DNA from: Umezawaea tangerina
GTDB lineage: Bacteria; Actinomycetota; Actinomycetes; Mycobacteriales; Pseudonocardiaceae
DNA length: 64,000 nucleotides
NCBI RefSeq assembly: GCF_003002815.1
Contig: NZ_PVTF01000003.1
Coordinates: forward strand, 434,001-498,000
Direction of reading: 5' to 3'
The notes beneath the pieces are model-generated. The model was not told where the DNA came from, did not search any database, and saw nothing but the letters and a program-made list of their open reading frames with translations. The position numbers were made by a program, and so were the translations under genes. Below are positions 53,186-63,795 of the stretch, piece by piece; positions within the stretch are counted from its first letter, which is position 1, and every line of letters starts with the position of its first letter.

Positions 53186-53575
53186 GTGACTCATTCGATC
53201 GCCCAGGCAGCCGAACACAGCGGGTTGTCGATCGACACCCTCCGCTACTACGAACGCATCGGCCTGGTCGACCCGCCCGCACGCGACTCGGGCGGGCGGC
53301 GCACCTACTCGGACGCGGACCTGGACTGGCTGGTCTTCCTCACCAGGCTCCGCACCACCGGGATGCCGATCAAGATGATGCGCGAGTACGCGCAGCTCCA
53401 GCACGTCGGCCCGGTGACCAGGGGCGCGCGCCAGCAGATCCTGCTCGACCACCGCGCCTCCGTGCGCGAGCGCATCGCCGAGCTGGAGTCGTGCCTCGGC
53501 GTGCTCGACCACAAGATCGACCTCTACGCGGGGCTCATGGCCGACGAGCAGACCGCCAGGGGTGCCACCGCGTGA
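53186..53575 (+). CDS. MerR family transcriptional regulator
   Basis: The 129-residue regulator has the MerR winged helix ([20 protein letters not shown], then [19 protein letters not shown]) and a coiled-coil dimerisation helix at the C-terminus. It lacks metal-binding Cys motifs, so a small organic or redox ligand is likelier. It is autoregulated through the dyad promoter and precedes two aldo/keto reductase genes, a common arrangement. Confidence 0.92.
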   Translation: MTHSIAQAAEHSGLSIDTLRYYERIGLVDPPARDSGGRRTYSDADLDWLVFLTRLRTTGMPIKMMREYAQLQHVGPVTRGARQQILLDHRASVRERIAELESCLGVLDHKIDLYAGLMADEQTARGATA

Positions 53576-53702
53576 CGGCGCCGAGCCGGTCGGCTCGACT
53601 CGCGCCGTCGTCGCGGTGCGGCCATGGTGGAGGTGCGGCGACGTCCGCCCGTCGCCCGGCCGCGCCCGCCGCACATCCGATCGACCTTGGGGGACGAGAC
53701 CG

Positions 53703-54668
53703 ATGACCACCCGCTTCCTGGGCCCGCTCGAGGTGGGCCCGCAGGGGCTGGGCTGCATGGGGATGAGCCAGTCCTACGGCAAGGGCGACGACGTCGAGTC
53801 GATCGCCACGATCCACCGGGCCCTTGAGCTCGGCGTGACGCTCCTCGACACCGCCGACATGTACGGCTCCGGCGCGAACGAGGAGCTGGTCGGCAGGGCC
53901 GTCGCCGACCGGCGCGACCAGGTCGTGCTGGCCACGAAGTTCGGCTTCACCAGGATGCCCGACCGGCCGGTCCGGGGTGACGCGGAGTACGTCCGGCAGG
54001 CGTGCGACGCCTCGTTGAGGCGGCTCGGCGTCGACCACGTGGACCTCTACTACCAGCACCGCGTCGACCCGGATGTGCCGATCGAGGAGACCGTCGGGGC
54101 GATGGCGGAGCTGGTCGGGCAGGGCAAGGTGCGCCACCTCGGGCTGTCCGAGGCCGGTGCCGCCACGATCCGCCGCGCGCACGCCGTGCACCCGATCGCG
54201 GCCCTGCAGAGCGAGTGGTCGCTCTGGACCCGCGACGTCGAGCCCGAGATCGCGCCGACGTGCGTCGAGCTGGGCATCGGCATCGTCCCGTTCTCGCCGC
54301 TCGGCCGCGGTCTGCTGACCGGTGCCGTGACCTCCCTCGACGACCTCGCCGAGGACGACATGAGGCGCGGGCTGCCCCGTTTCGAGCAGGCCAACCTCGC
54401 CCGCAACATGGCGGGCGTGGCCGCGCTGCGGGCGCTGGCCGAGGACCGCGGCGTGACCGCGGGCCAGCTCGCGCTCGCCTGGGTGCAGCACCGCGGGTCG
54501 ACCGTGGTGCCGATTCCCGGCACCAAGCGCAGGAGGTACCTGGAGGAGAACGTCGCCGCGGCCTCGTTGGAGCTGACCGCCGACGACCTCGCCGCCATCG
54601 ACGCCGCCGTTCCGGCCGCCGCGGGTGACCGCGCCACGGCCGCCATGCTCCGCCTCGCCAACCACTGA
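53703..54668 (+). CDS. Aldo/keto reductase 1
   Basis: The 321-residue NADPH-dependent reductase of the AKR13-like group shows [33 protein letters not shown] (catalytic Asp and Tyr), VVLATKFGF (Lys) and DLYYQHRVD (His). The C-terminal [17 protein letters not shown] is cofactor-binding. It follows merR by 127 bp and precedes a second AKR of clearly related sequence by 8 bp. It probably reduces reactive aldehydes or quinones under MerR control. Confidence 0.92.
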   Translation: MTTRFLGPLEVGPQGLGCMGMSQSYGKGDDVESIATIHRALELGVTLLDTADMYGSGANEELVGRAVADRRDQVVLATKFGFTRMPDRPVRGDAEYVRQACDASLRRLGVDHVDLYYQHRVDPDVPIEETVGAMAELVGQGKVRHLGLSEAGAATIRRAHAVHPIAALQSEWSLWTRDVEPEIAPTCVELGIGIVPFSPLGRGLLTGAVTSLDDLAEDDMRRGLPRFEQANLARNMAGVAALRALAEDRGVTAGQLALAWVQHRGSTVVPIPGTKRRRYLEENVAAASLELTADDLAAIDAAVPAAAGDRATAAMLRLANH

Positions 54669-54676
54669 CACGGGGG

Positions 54677-55672
54677 ATGACACTGATGAAAACCCGTTCT
54701 CTCGGCCCGATCGAGGTCGGCTCCCAGGGCCTCGGCTGCATGGGCATGAGCGCCTTCTACGGCGCCGACCGCGACGACGCCGAGTCGATCGCCACGATCC
54801 ACCGCGCGCTCGAGCTCGGCGTCACGATGCTCGACACTTCCGACGCCTACGGGCCGCACACCAACGAGGAGCTGGTCGGCCGGGCCATCGCCGACCGCCG
54901 CGACCGGGTCGTGCTGGCCACCAAGTTCGGCATCGCCGAGCGCGACGCCGACGGCCACGCCCGCATCCGCGGTGACGCCGACTACGTCCGCTCGGCCGCC
55001 GAGGACTCGCTCAAGCGGCTCGGCGTCGACCACGTGGACCTCTACTACCAGCACCGCGTCGACCGGACCGTGCCGATCGAGGAGACCGTCGGCGCCATGG
55101 CCGAGCTGGTGGAGCAGGGCAAGGTCCGCCACCTCGGCCTGTCCGAGGCCAGTGCCGACAACATCCGCCGCGCGCACGCCGTGCACCCGATCACGGCCGT
55201 CCAGTTCGAGTGGTCGCTGTGGTCGCGCGAGATCGAGGTCGAGATCGTCCCGACGGCCCGTGAGCTGGGGATCGGCGTCGTCGCGTACTCGCCGCTCGGC
55301 CGCGGGTTCCTGACCGGCAGCATCAGGTCGACCGACGACCTCGCGCCCACCGACTTCCGCCGCATCGCCCAGCCCCGGTTCACCGGCGAGAACCTGGAGC
55401 GCAACCAGGCGATCGTCGAGTCGCTGCGGGCCGTCGCCGCGCAGCACGACGTGACGCCTGGCCAGATCGCGTTGGCGTGGGTGCAGCACCGTGGCTCCGA
55501 CGTGGTGCCGATCCCCGGCACCAAGCGGCGCAAGTACCTGGAGGAGAACGTCGCCGCGGCCTTGCTGGAGCTCACGCCCGAACAGCTCGCCACCATCGAG
55601 GCCGCTGTTCCCGCCGACGCCGTGGCGGGTGAGCGGTACTCGGAGGGCAGCATGAAGTCGATCGACCGATGA
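54677..55672 (+). CDS. Aldo/keto reductase 2
   Basis: The 331-residue tandem paralogue of the preceding gene has the same motif set ([67 protein letters not shown]). Long stretches are identical at protein level, indicating a fairly recent duplication. The first Met at 54677 is used; MKTRSLGP at 54686 is an alternative. Its stop overlaps the start of the GDSL hydrolase gene (ATGA). Confidence 0.92.
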   Translation: MTLMKTRSLGPIEVGSQGLGCMGMSAFYGADRDDAESIATIHRALELGVTMLDTSDAYGPHTNEELVGRAIADRRDRVVLATKFGIAERDADGHARIRGDADYVRSAAEDSLKRLGVDHVDLYYQHRVDRTVPIEETVGAMAELVEQGKVRHLGLSEASADNIRRAHAVHPITAVQFEWSLWSREIEVEIVPTARELGIGVVAYSPLGRGFLTGSIRSTDDLAPTDFRRIAQPRFTGENLERNQAIVESLRAVAAQHDVTPGQIALAWVQHRGSDVVPIPGTKRRKYLEENVAAALLELTPEQLATIEAAVPADAVAGERYSEGSMKSIDR

Positions 55673-56850
55673 GGCGCCTCGCGATCGGCCTCGCCGCGGT
55701 CCTGCTGCTGTCCGGCGGCACGTCGGGCGCCCGTCCGCCCGCCGTGCCGGACGGCTGGGTCGGCACCTGGGGCGGTGCGGCCGCCGCCGGTGTCGGCAAC
55801 GGGTACGTCGACTACTCGATCCGCAACATCGTCCACACCAGCGTCGGCGGCTCCGCCGTCCGCGTCCGCCTCTCCAACCGCTTCAGCCCCCAACCCGTCC
55901 TCATGGGCCACGTGTCCGTCGCCGTCTCGGCGCGCGCCGGCTACCCGGAGGCCGTCGCGGGCACCATGCGCGAGCTCACCTTCGGCGGCAGCCCCACCGT
56001 CACCATCCCCGCCGGCGCGGAAATCCTCAGCGACCAGGTCTCCCTCCGCGTCCCCCGCGACGCCGACCTCCTCGTCACCACCTACACCCCGGCCCCGTCC
56101 GGCCCCGTCACCTACCACGGCCTCGCCACCCAGACGTCGTTCTTCACCCGCGACGGCGACTTCGCCCTGGAGACGTCCGGCGCGAGCTACGACGAGCAGA
56201 CCACCGCCTGGCACTACATCACCGCCGTCGACGTCCGCGGCTCCAACGCCGCGGGCACGGTCGTCGCCTTCGGCGACTCGATCACCGACGGCGCGGGAGC
56301 CACCTCCGGCGCCAACAAGCGCTGGCCCGACCTCCTCGCCGACCGCCTGGCAGGCCGCCTCGGCGTCGTCAACTCCGGCATCTCCGGCAACCGCCTGCTG
56401 CTGGACGGCGGCGGCGCAGGCGTCAACGCCCTGGCGCGGTTCGACCACGACGTCCTCGCGGAGACCGGCGTCCGCTCGGTCATCCTGCTGGAGGGCATCA
56501 ACGACATCCAGCAGTCCCCGCACCAAACCGACCCGGCACCCCTCATCACCGCCTACCGCCAGTTCACCACCCAGGCCCACTCCCACGGCATCAAGGTCCT
56601 CGGCGCCACCGTCCTCCCCTTCAAGGGCTGGCTCATCTACGACCCGACCCTCGAAGCCACCCGCCAGGCCCTCAACGACTTCATCCGCACAAGCGGCACC
56701 TTCGACGCCGTCATCGACTTCGACAAAGCCATCCAAGACCCGAACGACCCCCTCACCATGCGCCCCGACTACGACAGCGGCGACCACCTCCACCCCAACG
56801 ACGCCGGCTACCAGGCCATGGCCAACGCCGTAAACCTGAACAAGCTCTAA
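55669..56850 (+). CDS. Secreted SGNH/GDSL hydrolase
   Basis: The 393-residue protein has a signal peptide ([18 protein letters not shown]) and an N-terminal beta-domain ([20 protein letters not shown]). The SGNH blocks are [13 protein letters not shown] (Ser), [11 protein letters not shown] (Gly/Asn), LEGINDIQ and [11 protein letters not shown] (Asp-His). It probably deacylates polysaccharides or lipids outside the cell. It overlaps the second AKR gene. The last part of the gene is very C-rich on the coding strand (56521-56580 has 47 A or C of 60), part of the skewed zone around element C. Confidence 0.9.
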   Translation: MRRLAIGLAAVLLLSGGTSGARPPAVPDGWVGTWGGAAAAGVGNGYVDYSIRNIVHTSVGGSAVRVRLSNRFSPQPVLMGHVSVAVSARAGYPEAVAGTMRELTFGGSPTVTIPAGAEILSDQVSLRVPRDADLLVTTYTPAPSGPVTYHGLATQTSFFTRDGDFALETSGASYDEQTTAWHYITAVDVRGSNAAGTVVAFGDSITDGAGATSGANKRWPDLLADRLAGRLGVVNSGISGNRLLLDGGGAGVNALARFDHDVLAETGVRSVILLEGINDIQQSPHQTDPAPLITAYRQFTTQAHSHGIKVLGATVLPFKGWLIYDPTLEATRQALNDFIRTSGTFDAVIDFDKAIQDPNDPLTMRPDYDSGDHLHPNDAGYQAMANAVNLNKL

Positions 56851-56860
56851 CCCAAGCCAC

Positions 56861-56880
56861 CTACCTACCTACCTACCTAC
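56861..56880 (+). repeat. CTAC tetranucleotide microsatellite (5 units)
   Basis: Five perfect CTAC units lie directly downstream of the GDSL gene, followed by CCAC units. A microsatellite is rare in high-GC actinomycete chromosomes and marks the edge of element C. Confidence 0.8.
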
Positions 56881-56895
56881 CCACCCACCCCACCC

Positions 56896-57190
56896 CGTCG
56901 GGCGCAGCCCGCCAGCGCGCATCCGGCGCGGAGCGCCTGGGGCCTCGTCGGCGCCAGCCGATGCCCTGTCCGCCGCGAGGCGCGGATGCCTTGTCCAAGG
57001 GCGAAGCCGAGGATGCCCCGTCCGACGGCGAAGCCGAGGATGCCTGGTCAGGCGCAGCCTGATAGCTGGCGAAGCCAGATCCCCTCCCGCCCCCGATAAA
57101 CAGCGCCCTCCTGATTGATCTTGGTTTGTCAAGACAGCTCTATCGTCTTGACAAACCAAGATCAATCATTGGAACAATCGCGCGCCGGGG
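56896..57190 (-). repeat. Intergenic repeat element C (complete copy, reversed)
   Basis: On the minus strand this reads in the same order as element B: CCCCGGCGCGCGATTGT, hairpin, GGAGGGCGCTGT, then TATCGGGGGCGGGAGGGGAT, then the array ending GCTGGCGGGCTGCGCCC. The array has more CTCGGC-TTC-GCCG type units than B. It lies between the GDSL gene and the small membrane gene at 57344. Confidence 0.85.
57112..57168 (-). repeat. Element C hairpin
   Basis: Perfect 24-bp arms: the outer part is TGATTGATCTTGG and the inner part TTTGTCAAGAC, with a 9-nt loop that reads GATAGAGCT on the element strand. The core and loop match element A almost exactly while the outer arm is unrelated. Confidence 0.85.
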
Positions 57191-57343
57191 GCAGGGCTTC
57201 GCGGGGGGTGGGTCCCCGAAACGCGCACAAGGGCCGGGCTCCCCCACCCCCGACCACACCCCCAAGTGGTGGATGATCAGAACGCGGGCCGTGGAACCAC
57301 TCAGGCCCGTGCGCGTCCTAGTAAGCACACACAGGAGGGGGTC
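57191..57343. other. Spacer before the small membrane protein gene
   Basis: No gene or clear promoter is recognisable here, apart from the ribosome site AGGAGGGGG directly before the start at 57344. Confidence 0.4.
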
Positions 57344-57673
57344 ATGGACACTTCAATCATGAGGTCCAGCAGCAGGAGCAAGCGCATCACCTGGGGTGGC
57401 GGCCTGTCGGTCAGCCTTGGTCTGATCGGGTTGCCGCTGGTGTTCATGGGCGTGTGGCCCACGGTCGACCACAGCCCGTGGGACACCAACACGATGATCC
57501 TGGCCGCGGGTGTCTTCCTCTGCACGGTGAGCTACATCTCCGGGCGCATCGCGGTCGCCGCGGTGACCGAGGAGCGCCGCCAGCCGATCGCCCCGCCCAC
57601 GAGGCGTCCTTACGTGGTGGCGGGTGTGTCGCTGGCGGTCGCGATCCTCTGCCTGGTGTTCGCGCTCAACTGA
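57344..57673 (+). CDS. Small three-helix membrane protein
   Basis: The 109-residue protein has three hydrophobic helices (LSVSLGLIGLPLVFMGVW, MILAAGVFLCTVSYISG, VVAGVSLAVAILCLVFAL) separated by a WPTVDHSPWDTN loop and a basic EERRQPIAP segment. I do not recognise the family. ATG 57344 is well supported by AGGAGGGGG. It is convergent with the phosphosugar mutase gene. Confidence 0.7.
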   Translation: MDTSIMRSSSRSKRITWGGGLSVSLGLIGLPLVFMGVWPTVDHSPWDTNTMILAAGVFLCTVSYISGRIAVAAVTEERRQPIAPPTRRPYVVAGVSLAVAILCLVFALN

Positions 57674-57694
57674 CCCCTGCCCGCGCGGTGGCTT

Positions 57695-59317
57695 TCAGCC
57701 GAGCAGGGTCTCGACCTGCGTCCTGAGCTCCGCGAGACGTGCCGCGGCCCGGTCGCGGGCGGGTGCGACCCCGTCCGCGACCGGTTCGACCACTTCGAGG
57801 TACGCCTTGAGCTTGGGTTCGGTGCCCGACGGTCGGACGACGACGCGCACGCCGTCCCGCGTCAGCCGCAGCACGTCCGCCTCGGGCAGCAGGTCCTCGT
57901 AGGCGAAGCCGTCCGGTGGGTTCTGCCGCAGCCTGGCCATCAGGGCGTCGATGCGGCTCAGGTCGGTGAACCTGAGCGACACCTGGTCGGTGAGGTGCAC
58001 GCCGTGCTCGACCGACAGCTGGTCGAGGGCGTCGAGCAGGGTCCGGCCGGAGGCCTTGAGGGTGGCGGCGAGGTCGCAGGCGACGACGGCGGCGGAGATG
58101 CCGTCCTTGTCCGTCACGGCGTCCGGGTCCACGCAGTGCCCGAGCGCTTCCTCGTAGGCGTAGACGAGGCCTTCGCCCGCGCGCACCAGCCACTTGAAGC
58201 CGGTCAGGGTCTCGGCGTACCGGGCGCCCTGCGCCTTGGCGATCTCGCCGAGCAGCGACGACGACACGATCGTGGTCGCCACCAACGGGTCCGGGTGCGC
58301 GGAGCGGTCCACTGTGGACAGCACGAGCGAGCCGAGGAGCACGCCGGTCTCGTCGCCGCGCAGCATCCGCCAGGTGCCGTCGGGCTGCCGCACGCCGAGA
58401 GCGCACCGGTCGGCGTCGGGGTCCAGCGCGACGGCCAGGTCGGCGTTCTCCCGCGCGGCCATGGCGAGCAGCTCGTCCGCCGCGCCCGGCTCCTCCGGGT
58501 TCGGGAACGCCACGGTGGGGAAGTCCGGGTCCGGCACGGCCTGCGACCGGACCACCCGCACGTCGGTGAAACCCGCGCGCCGCAACGCCTCCACGGCGGT
58601 CTGGCCGCCGACGCCGTGCATCGGGGTCAGCACCACGCGCAGGTCGCGGGCGGTGCCCTTCGGCAGCGACGACACGCGTTCCAGGTACTCGTCGACCTCG
58701 GCGTCGGTGACCGGCAGCCAGTCCGCCGACGTCTCCACCGACACCGCGGCGGGCACCCGTGCCACGGCGGCCTCGATCTCGCGGTCCGCGGGCGGCACGA
58801 TCTGCCCGCCGCCGGACAGGTACAGCTTGTAGCCGTTGTCCGCGGGCGGGTTGTGCGACGCGGTGATCTGCACGCCCGCGACCGCGCCGTGCTTGCGCAC
58901 CAGGAAGGCCAACACTGGCGTGGGCAGCGGGCGGGGCAGCACGCGCACGGTGAAGCCCGCCGCCGCGAGCACTCCGGCCGCGGCCCGGCAGAAGTCCTCC
59001 GAACCGTGCCGGGCATCGCGGCCGACGAACACGGTGCCGGTGTGCCCGCCCGCGCGCAGCCAGTCCGCCAGCCCGGCGGTGGTGCGGGTGACGACGGCGC
59101 GGTTCATCCCGTTGGGGCCCGCCCGGACCGGGCCGCGCAGGCCCGCGGTGCCGAACGTGAGCGGCCCGGCCATGCGGTCGGCCAGCTCCTCCGCCGCGCC
59201 GGGGGCGCCACCCATCGCCCGTGCGAGGACGCCCTGCAGCTCGGCACGCGCGGCGGGGTCGGGGTCGTCGGCGATCCAGCGGAACGCGGCGTCGCGCAGG
59301 GCCGGGGTCAGGCTCAT
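57695..59317 (-). CDS. pmmB: Phospho-sugar mutase (PmmB-like phosphopentomutase/phosphomannomutase)
   Basis: The 540-residue alpha-D-phosphohexomutase shows [20 protein letters not shown], the phosphoserine loop [17 protein letters not shown], the metal loop [11 protein letters not shown], the sugar loop [13 protein letters not shown] and the phosphate loop [13 protein letters not shown]. It neighbours purine nucleoside phosphorylase with a 4-bp overlap, as Rv3308-Rv3307 do. In that context it probably converts (deoxy)ribose 1-phosphate to the 5-phosphate, although mannose phosphates are possible substrates. Confidence 0.92.
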   Translation of the reverse strand: MSLTPALRDAAFRWIADDPDPAARAELQGVLARAMGGAPGAAEELADRMAGPLTFGTAGLRGPVRAGPNGMNRAVVTRTTAGLADWLRAGGHTGTVFVGRDARHGSEDFCRAAAGVLAAAGFTVRVLPRPLPTPVLAFLVRKHGAVAGVQITASHNPPADNGYKLYLSGGGQIVPPADREIEAAVARVPAAVSVETSADWLPVTDAEVDEYLERVSSLPKGTARDLRVVLTPMHGVGGQTAVEALRRAGFTDVRVVRSQAVPDPDFPTVAFPNPEEPGAADELLAMAARENADLAVALDPDADRCALGVRQPDGTWRMLRGDETGVLLGSLVLSTVDRSAHPDPLVATTIVSSSLLGEIAKAQGARYAETLTGFKWLVRAGEGLVYAYEEALGHCVDPDAVTDKDGISAAVVACDLAATLKASGRTLLDALDQLSVEHGVHLTDQVSLRFTDLSRIDALMARLRQNPPDGFAYEDLLPEADVLRLTRDGVRVVVRPSGTEPKLKAYLEVVEPVADGVAPARDRAAARLAELRTQVETLLG

Positions 59318-60129
59318 GCCCTGGTCACCAGCTCCCGGAGCAGCGCGCCCATGCGGGACGCGGCGGCGGCGCCCGCCTCCAGCACCTCGAGGTGGTCGAG
59401 CGGCTCACCGGTGATGCCCGCCGCGAGGTTCGTCACCAGCGACAGGCCGAAGACCTCCACGCCCTCCGCGCGGGCCGCGATGGCCTCCAGCACGGTCGAC
59501 ATGCCCACCAGGTCCGCGCCCATCGTGCGCAGCATCCTGATCTCCGCGGGCGTCTCGAAGTGCGGGCCCGGCAGGCCCGCGTAGACGCCCTCCTCCAACG
59601 ACGGGTCGATCTCCTGGGCGATGGCCCGCAGCCGGGGCGAGTACAGGTCGGTCAGGTCCACGAACCGCGCGCCCACCAGCGGCGACGACGCGGTCAGGTT
59701 CAGGTGGTCGCTGATCAGCACGGGCTGGCCGACGGCCATGCCCTGGCGCAGGCCGCCCGCGGCGTTGGTCAGCACGACCGTGCGCGCGCCCGCGGCGGCG
59801 ATGGTGCGCACGCCGTGCACGACCTTCGCGATGCCCTTGCCCTCGTACCCGTGCGTGCGGCCCAGCATGACCAGCACGTTCTTGTCGCCCACCGGCACCG
59901 AGCGGATCGTGCCGCCGTGGCCGACGGCGGTCGGCGCGTCGAAGCCCGGCAGGTCGCCGAACGGCACCTCCGCCGAGGGCTCGCCGATCAGGTCGGCGGC
60001 GGGCCGCCAACCCGACCCGAGCACAACGGCGACGTCGTGCTCGGCCACTCCGGTGCGGTTCGCCAGCTCCTCCGCGGCCCGGCAGGCCTGCGGGTCCGGA
60101 GCGGTCTTGTCGTCGTTTGTCCCGGTCAC
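59314..60129 (-). CDS. deoD: Purine nucleoside phosphorylase
   Basis: The enzyme cleaves (deoxy)inosine and (deoxy)guanosine with phosphate. The 271-residue trimeric-type enzyme shows [12 protein letters not shown] (phosphate), [35 protein letters not shown] and [17 protein letters not shown]. The start is ATG 60129. It shares an operon with the phosphosugar mutase and acts after adenosine deaminase. Mycobacterial nomenclature uses deoD or punA for this type. Confidence 0.95.
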   Translation of the reverse strand: MTGTNDDKTAPDPQACRAAEELANRTGVAEHDVAVVLGSGWRPAADLIGEPSAEVPFGDLPGFDAPTAVGHGGTIRSVPVGDKNVLVMLGRTHGYEGKGIAKVVHGVRTIAAAGARTVVLTNAAGGLRQGMAVGQPVLISDHLNLTASSPLVGARFVDLTDLYSPRLRAIAQEIDPSLEEGVYAGLPGPHFETPAEIRMLRTMGADLVGMSTVLEAIAARAEGVEVFGLSLVTNLAAGITGEPLDHLEVLEAGAAAASRMGALLRELVTRA

Positions 60130-60148
60130 CGCGTGAGCGTAACCGCGG

Positions 60149-61843
60149 TCAGCCCACCACGGAGAACGTGCTCGCGATGGTGTCGAAGAGCCGGACGCGG
60201 CCGGTCTCCTCCTGGTCGGTGGGGAACACCACCTCGACCACCCACAGGTCGTCGCCGTGCGGCACGATCCGCGAGAACCGCGACCGCCGCAGGTCCGCGC
60301 CCGGTTTCGGGTAGGTCTCGGTCAGCGGGATGGCCGACTCGACCGTGCGGTAGCTGAACTGGACCGCCTCGACGTCGTAGTCGTTGCCGGGCACCTCGGG
60401 CAGGCCCTGGCTGAGCTCGGAGAAGTAGTGCTCCTCGGGCCAGTGCGACCGCACGAGCCTGAGGTAGTTGCCGATCCGGTACTTCGGGTAGTAGCCGCCG
60501 AACCGCTGCACGGCCACCTCGTACAGCCCGTTCGGGGCGATCAGGTGGGTGACGGTGCTGGGGGGCAGCTCGTCGTTCTGGCGCTGCTCGACGTAGGTGG
60601 TCCAGTCCGGGGCGACGCTGATGGTGAACCGGGCGCCCTGGTCGCCGTTCGCGGCGGCCGCCGAGGCCGTGCGCGGCACCAGCTCCTGGGACTCCCCGAT
60701 GCCGGGCACGTTCGGCGTGCTCTGCTGCGCGGGCGGGAGCAGCGACGCGCCCGCGACGTACCTGGTCAGGACGAACCCGCCCGCGGTGGCCGTGGCGAAG
60801 ACCAGCACCGTGACCAGGACGAGCAGCGCGGTCACGGCGGGCTCGCGCCGGGGCTCCACGACCCGCGTCGGCTGCCGGGACACCTGGAACGGCAGCGGGC
60901 CGGGGTCGGAGGCCAGCGGGGTGTCCGACGGGATCACCGGCTTCGGCTTCACGACCGGCGCCCGCACGGTGATCCGCAGGTCGCGGGTCACCTCGTTGGA
61001 CGGGAACAGCTCCAGTCCGGGCTCGGCCAGCAGCGGCCGGACCAGCCTGCGCACCTCGGTCAGCGACATCCGCGCGTCGGGCCGCTTCACCATCAGGCCC
61101 GCGATGACCGGGGCCAGCTCCTCCGCGTCGACCGGCGGGGGCACCTCGTGGTGGACGACCGCGTTGATCGTGCGCAGCACGTTCGTGCCGTCGTAGGGCG
61201 GGGTGCCGGACATGGCCGCCCACAGCGTGGCGCCGAGGCCCCACAGGTCGGCGGCCGTGGTCAGGGGCGCGCCGGAGGCCACCTCGGGCGCGATGTAGGA
61301 GGGGGTGCCGAGCATGATGCCGCGGCTGGTCATCGTCGCGTCGGCGACGTTGCGGGCGATGCCGAAGTCGGTGAGCTTGATCCGCCCGTCGTCGGAGATC
61401 AGCACGTTGCCCGGCTTCACGTCGCGGTGCACGATGCCCGCCCGGTGCGCCGACTCCAGCGCCGCCGCCACCGCGTCCGCCACGGCCGCGCCCTGCTCCA
61501 GGGTCAGCGGTCCGCGCTGCCGGATCAGGTCGGCCAGGCTGGAGGACGGCACCAGCTCCATGACCACGTAGGGGTCGCCGTCGAGCTGCACGACGTCGTA
61601 GAGCGTCACCAGGTTGGGGTGGGAGAGGCGGGCGACCGAGCGCGCCTCGCGCATGGTCCGCTCGCGCAGCACCTCCGCCTCGGCGTCGGTCGTGCCGGGC
61701 GGGCGCAGCACCTCCTTGACCGCGACGTCACGGCGCAGGACCTCGTCGTGGGCCGCCCACACGATCCCCATGGAGCCGCGGCCGAGCACGTGGTGCAGCC
61801 GGTAGCGCTCCCCGATCAAGCGCGCTGTCCGCTCGTTCTCCAC
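60149..61843 (-). CDS. Membrane serine/threonine protein kinase
   Basis: The 564-residue kinase has an N-terminal Hanks-type domain: [15 protein letters not shown] (P-loop), DVAVKEV (Lys), [13 protein letters not shown] (catalytic loop), LTDFGIAR and [10 protein letters not shown] proline-rich juxtamembrane linker and one TM helix ([19 protein letters not shown]) follow. The extracellular domain of about 180 residues ([19 protein letters not shown]) is not PASTA-like and may sense a ligand. GTG 61843 is chosen; a further GTG at 61858 is possible. It is divergent from mutA. Confidence 0.92.
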   Translation of the reverse strand: MENERTARLIGERYRLHHVLGRGSMGIVWAAHDEVLRRDVAVKEVLRPPGTTDAEAEVLRERTMREARSVARLSHPNLVTLYDVVQLDGDPYVVMELVPSSSLADLIRQRGPLTLEQGAAVADAVAAALESAHRAGIVHRDVKPGNVLISDDGRIKLTDFGIARNVADATMTSRGIMLGTPSYIAPEVASGAPLTTAADLWGLGATLWAAMSGTPPYDGTNVLRTINAVVHHEVPPPVDAEELAPVIAGLMVKRPDARMSLTEVRRLVRPLLAEPGLELFPSNEVTRDLRITVRAPVVKPKPVIPSDTPLASDPGPLPFQVSRQPTRVVEPRREPAVTALLVLVTVLVFATATAGGFVLTRYVAGASLLPPAQQSTPNVPGIGESQELVPRTASAAAANGDQGARFTISVAPDWTTYVEQRQNDELPPSTVTHLIAPNGLYEVAVQRFGGYYPKYRIGNYLRLVRSHWPEEHYFSELSQGLPEVPGNDYDVEAVQFSYRTVESAIPLTETYPKPGADLRRSRFSRIVPHGDDLWVVEVVFPTDQEETGRVRLFDTIASTFSVVG

Positions 61844-61974
61844 GGCGCCATTCTGCACAATTAGGGGTTCTTTAGGGGCCGGGGCCACCCTGGGCGCGTG
61901 GGAGGCTTACTGCATCGTTCACGGCGGTGAACCTCACATAGCCGCCCCACTCCTTGTCGGTGACACTTCGGAGC

Positions 61975-63795
61975 ATGATGGAACCGTCCGGCGATTTGGC
62001 TCTGGCCGCCGAGTTCCCGACGCCTGATCGGGAACGCTGGCGGGAACTGGTCGACGGGGTCCTGAGGAAATCGGGCGCCCCGTTCGAGTCCCTGGTCTCC
62101 ACCACCTACGACGGCATCTCCATCAGTCCTCTCTACACCGCGGAGGACGTCTCGCCGCCCAGCGGTTTCCCCGGTGTGGCGCCGTTCGTGCGCGGGGGAA
62201 GTCCCCACGGCGCGGTGGACGGCGGCTGGCTCGTCCGCCAGCTGCACGCGCACCCCGACCCGGCGGTCGCCAAGCACGCGGTGATGGGCGACCTGCTCAA
62301 CGGCGTCGGCTCGCTGTGGCTCAAGGTCGGCTCGGCGGGCGTGCCCGCGGCCGCGCTGGACGACGTGCTCGCGGACGTCTACCTCGACCTCGCCCCCGTG
62401 GTGGTCGACGGCGGCGCCGAGTTCGCCGAGGCCGGTCGCGCGATGCTGAAGGTCTTCGACGAGCGGCCGCTGCTGCCCAGCGAGGTGCGCGGCAACCTCG
62501 GCGCGGACCCGGTCGGCGTGCTCGCGCGCTCCGGCGGCGAGGCCGACTTCCCGGCCCTGCTCGACCTGGTCACGCGGTCCCGCAGGCTGTTCCCGGAGCT
62601 GCGCACGGTCGTCGTCGACGGCCTGCCGTTCCACCAGGCGGGTGGCTCGGACGCCCAGGAGCTGGGCGCGTCGCTCGCGGCGGGCGTGGCCTACCTGCGG
62701 GCGCTCACCGACGCCGGGCTGACCGTCGCGGAGGCGGCCGGGCAGCTGGAGTTCCGCTACGCCGCGAGCGCCGACCAGTTCCTCACCATCGCGAAGTTCC
62801 GCGCGGCCCGGCGGCTCTGGTCGCGGGTCACCGAGGTCGCGGGCTCGACGACGCCGCAGCTCCAGCACGCGGTCACGTCCACGGCCATGATGACCAGGCG
62901 CGACCCGTGGGTGAACATGCTGCGCACCACGATCGCGTGCTTCGGCGCCGGTCTGGGTGGTGCGGACGCGGTGACCGTGCTGCCGTTCGACGCGGCCATC
63001 GGGCTCCCGGACGACTTCGCCCGGCGGATCGCGCGCAACACCCAGTCCGTGCTCCTGGAGGAGTCGCGGCTCGCCGGTGTGATCGACCCGGCGGGCGGCT
63101 CCTGGTACGTGGAGCGGCTGACCGACGAGCTCGCGCGGGCCGCGTGGGCGTGGTTCCAGGAGATCGAGCGCGCGGGCGGCGTCGTGGCGGGCCTGCGGTC
63201 CGGGTTCGTCGCCGACCGGCTGGCGCGGACGTGGGCGGCGCGCGAGGCGAACCTGGCCGACCGCACCGACGCGCTCACCGGCGTGAGCGAGTTCCCGAAC
63301 CTGGCCGAGAAACCGGTGGAGCGCCCGCCCGCGCCCGCCGACCCGACCGGCGGCCTGCCGGTCATCCGGTACGCGCAGGCCTACGAGGCGCTGCGCGACC
63401 GCTCGGACGCGCACCTGGCCGCGCACGGTCGGCGGCCCACCGTCTTCCTCGCCACGCTCGGCCCGGTCGCCGCGCACACCGCGCGGGCGTCGTTCGCGGC
63501 GAACCTGTTCCAGGCGGGCGGGATCGACACGCCCAACGCCGGTCCCACGAGGACGGTGCAGGACGTGGTCGACGGGTTCCGCGCGAGCGGGGCCGCGATC
63601 GCGTGCCTGTGCGGCAGCGAGAAGAGCTACGGCGAGCTGGCCGTGCCGGTGGCGGAGGCGTTGCGCGCCGCCGGTGCCGAGCGGATCCTGCTGGCGGGCA
63701 AGGAGTCCCCGGCGGAGGTCGACGAGCTCGTGTTCACCGGGTGTCCGGCACTGGACGTCCTCGACCACACCTTCGCGGCCCTGGAGGTGGCGTGA
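61975..63795 (+). CDS. mutA: Methylmalonyl-CoA mutase small subunit
   Basis: This subunit of the B12-dependent mutase interconverts succinyl-CoA and methylmalonyl-CoA. The 606 residues follow the MutA layout: substrate-binding barrel (YDGISISPLYTAEDVSPPSG, then TIAKFRAARRLWSRVTEVA) and a C-terminal flavodoxin-like domain that lacks the B12-ligand DxHxxG motif, as expected for the small subunit. Two adjacent ATGs (61975 and 61978) are possible starts. Its stop overlaps the start of mutB by one base. Confidence 0.93.
   Translation: MMEPSGDLALAAEFPTPDRERWRELVDGVLRKSGAPFESLVSTTYDGISISPLYTAEDVSPPSGFPGVAPFVRGGSPHGAVDGGWLVRQLHAHPDPAVAKHAVMGDLLNGVGSLWLKVGSAGVPAAALDDVLADVYLDLAPVVVDGGAEFAEAGRAMLKVFDERPLLPSEVRGNLGADPVGVLARSGGEADFPALLDLVTRSRRLFPELRTVVVDGLPFHQAGGSDAQELGASLAAGVAYLRALTDAGLTVAEAAGQLEFRYAASADQFLTIAKFRAARRLWSRVTEVAGSTTPQLQHAVTSTAMMTRRDPWVNMLRTTIACFGAGLGGADAVTVLPFDAAIGLPDDFARRIARNTQSVLLEESRLAGVIDPAGGSWYVERLTDELARAAWAWFQEIERAGGVVAGLRSGFVADRLARTWAAREANLADRTDALTGVSEFPNLAEKPVERPPAPADPTGGLPVIRYAQAYEALRDRSDAHLAAHGRRPTVFLATLGPVAAHTARASFAANLFQAGGIDTPNAGPTRTVQDVVDGFRASGAAIACLCGSEKSYGELAVPVAEALRAAGAERILLAGKESPAEVDELVFTGCPALDVLDHTFAALEVA

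Noticed and set aside
53703-55672. Two aldo/keto reductases considered as a biosynthetic cluster
   Set aside because: No polyketide, peptide or terpene synthase genes are present; the context is a MerR-regulated detoxification operon.
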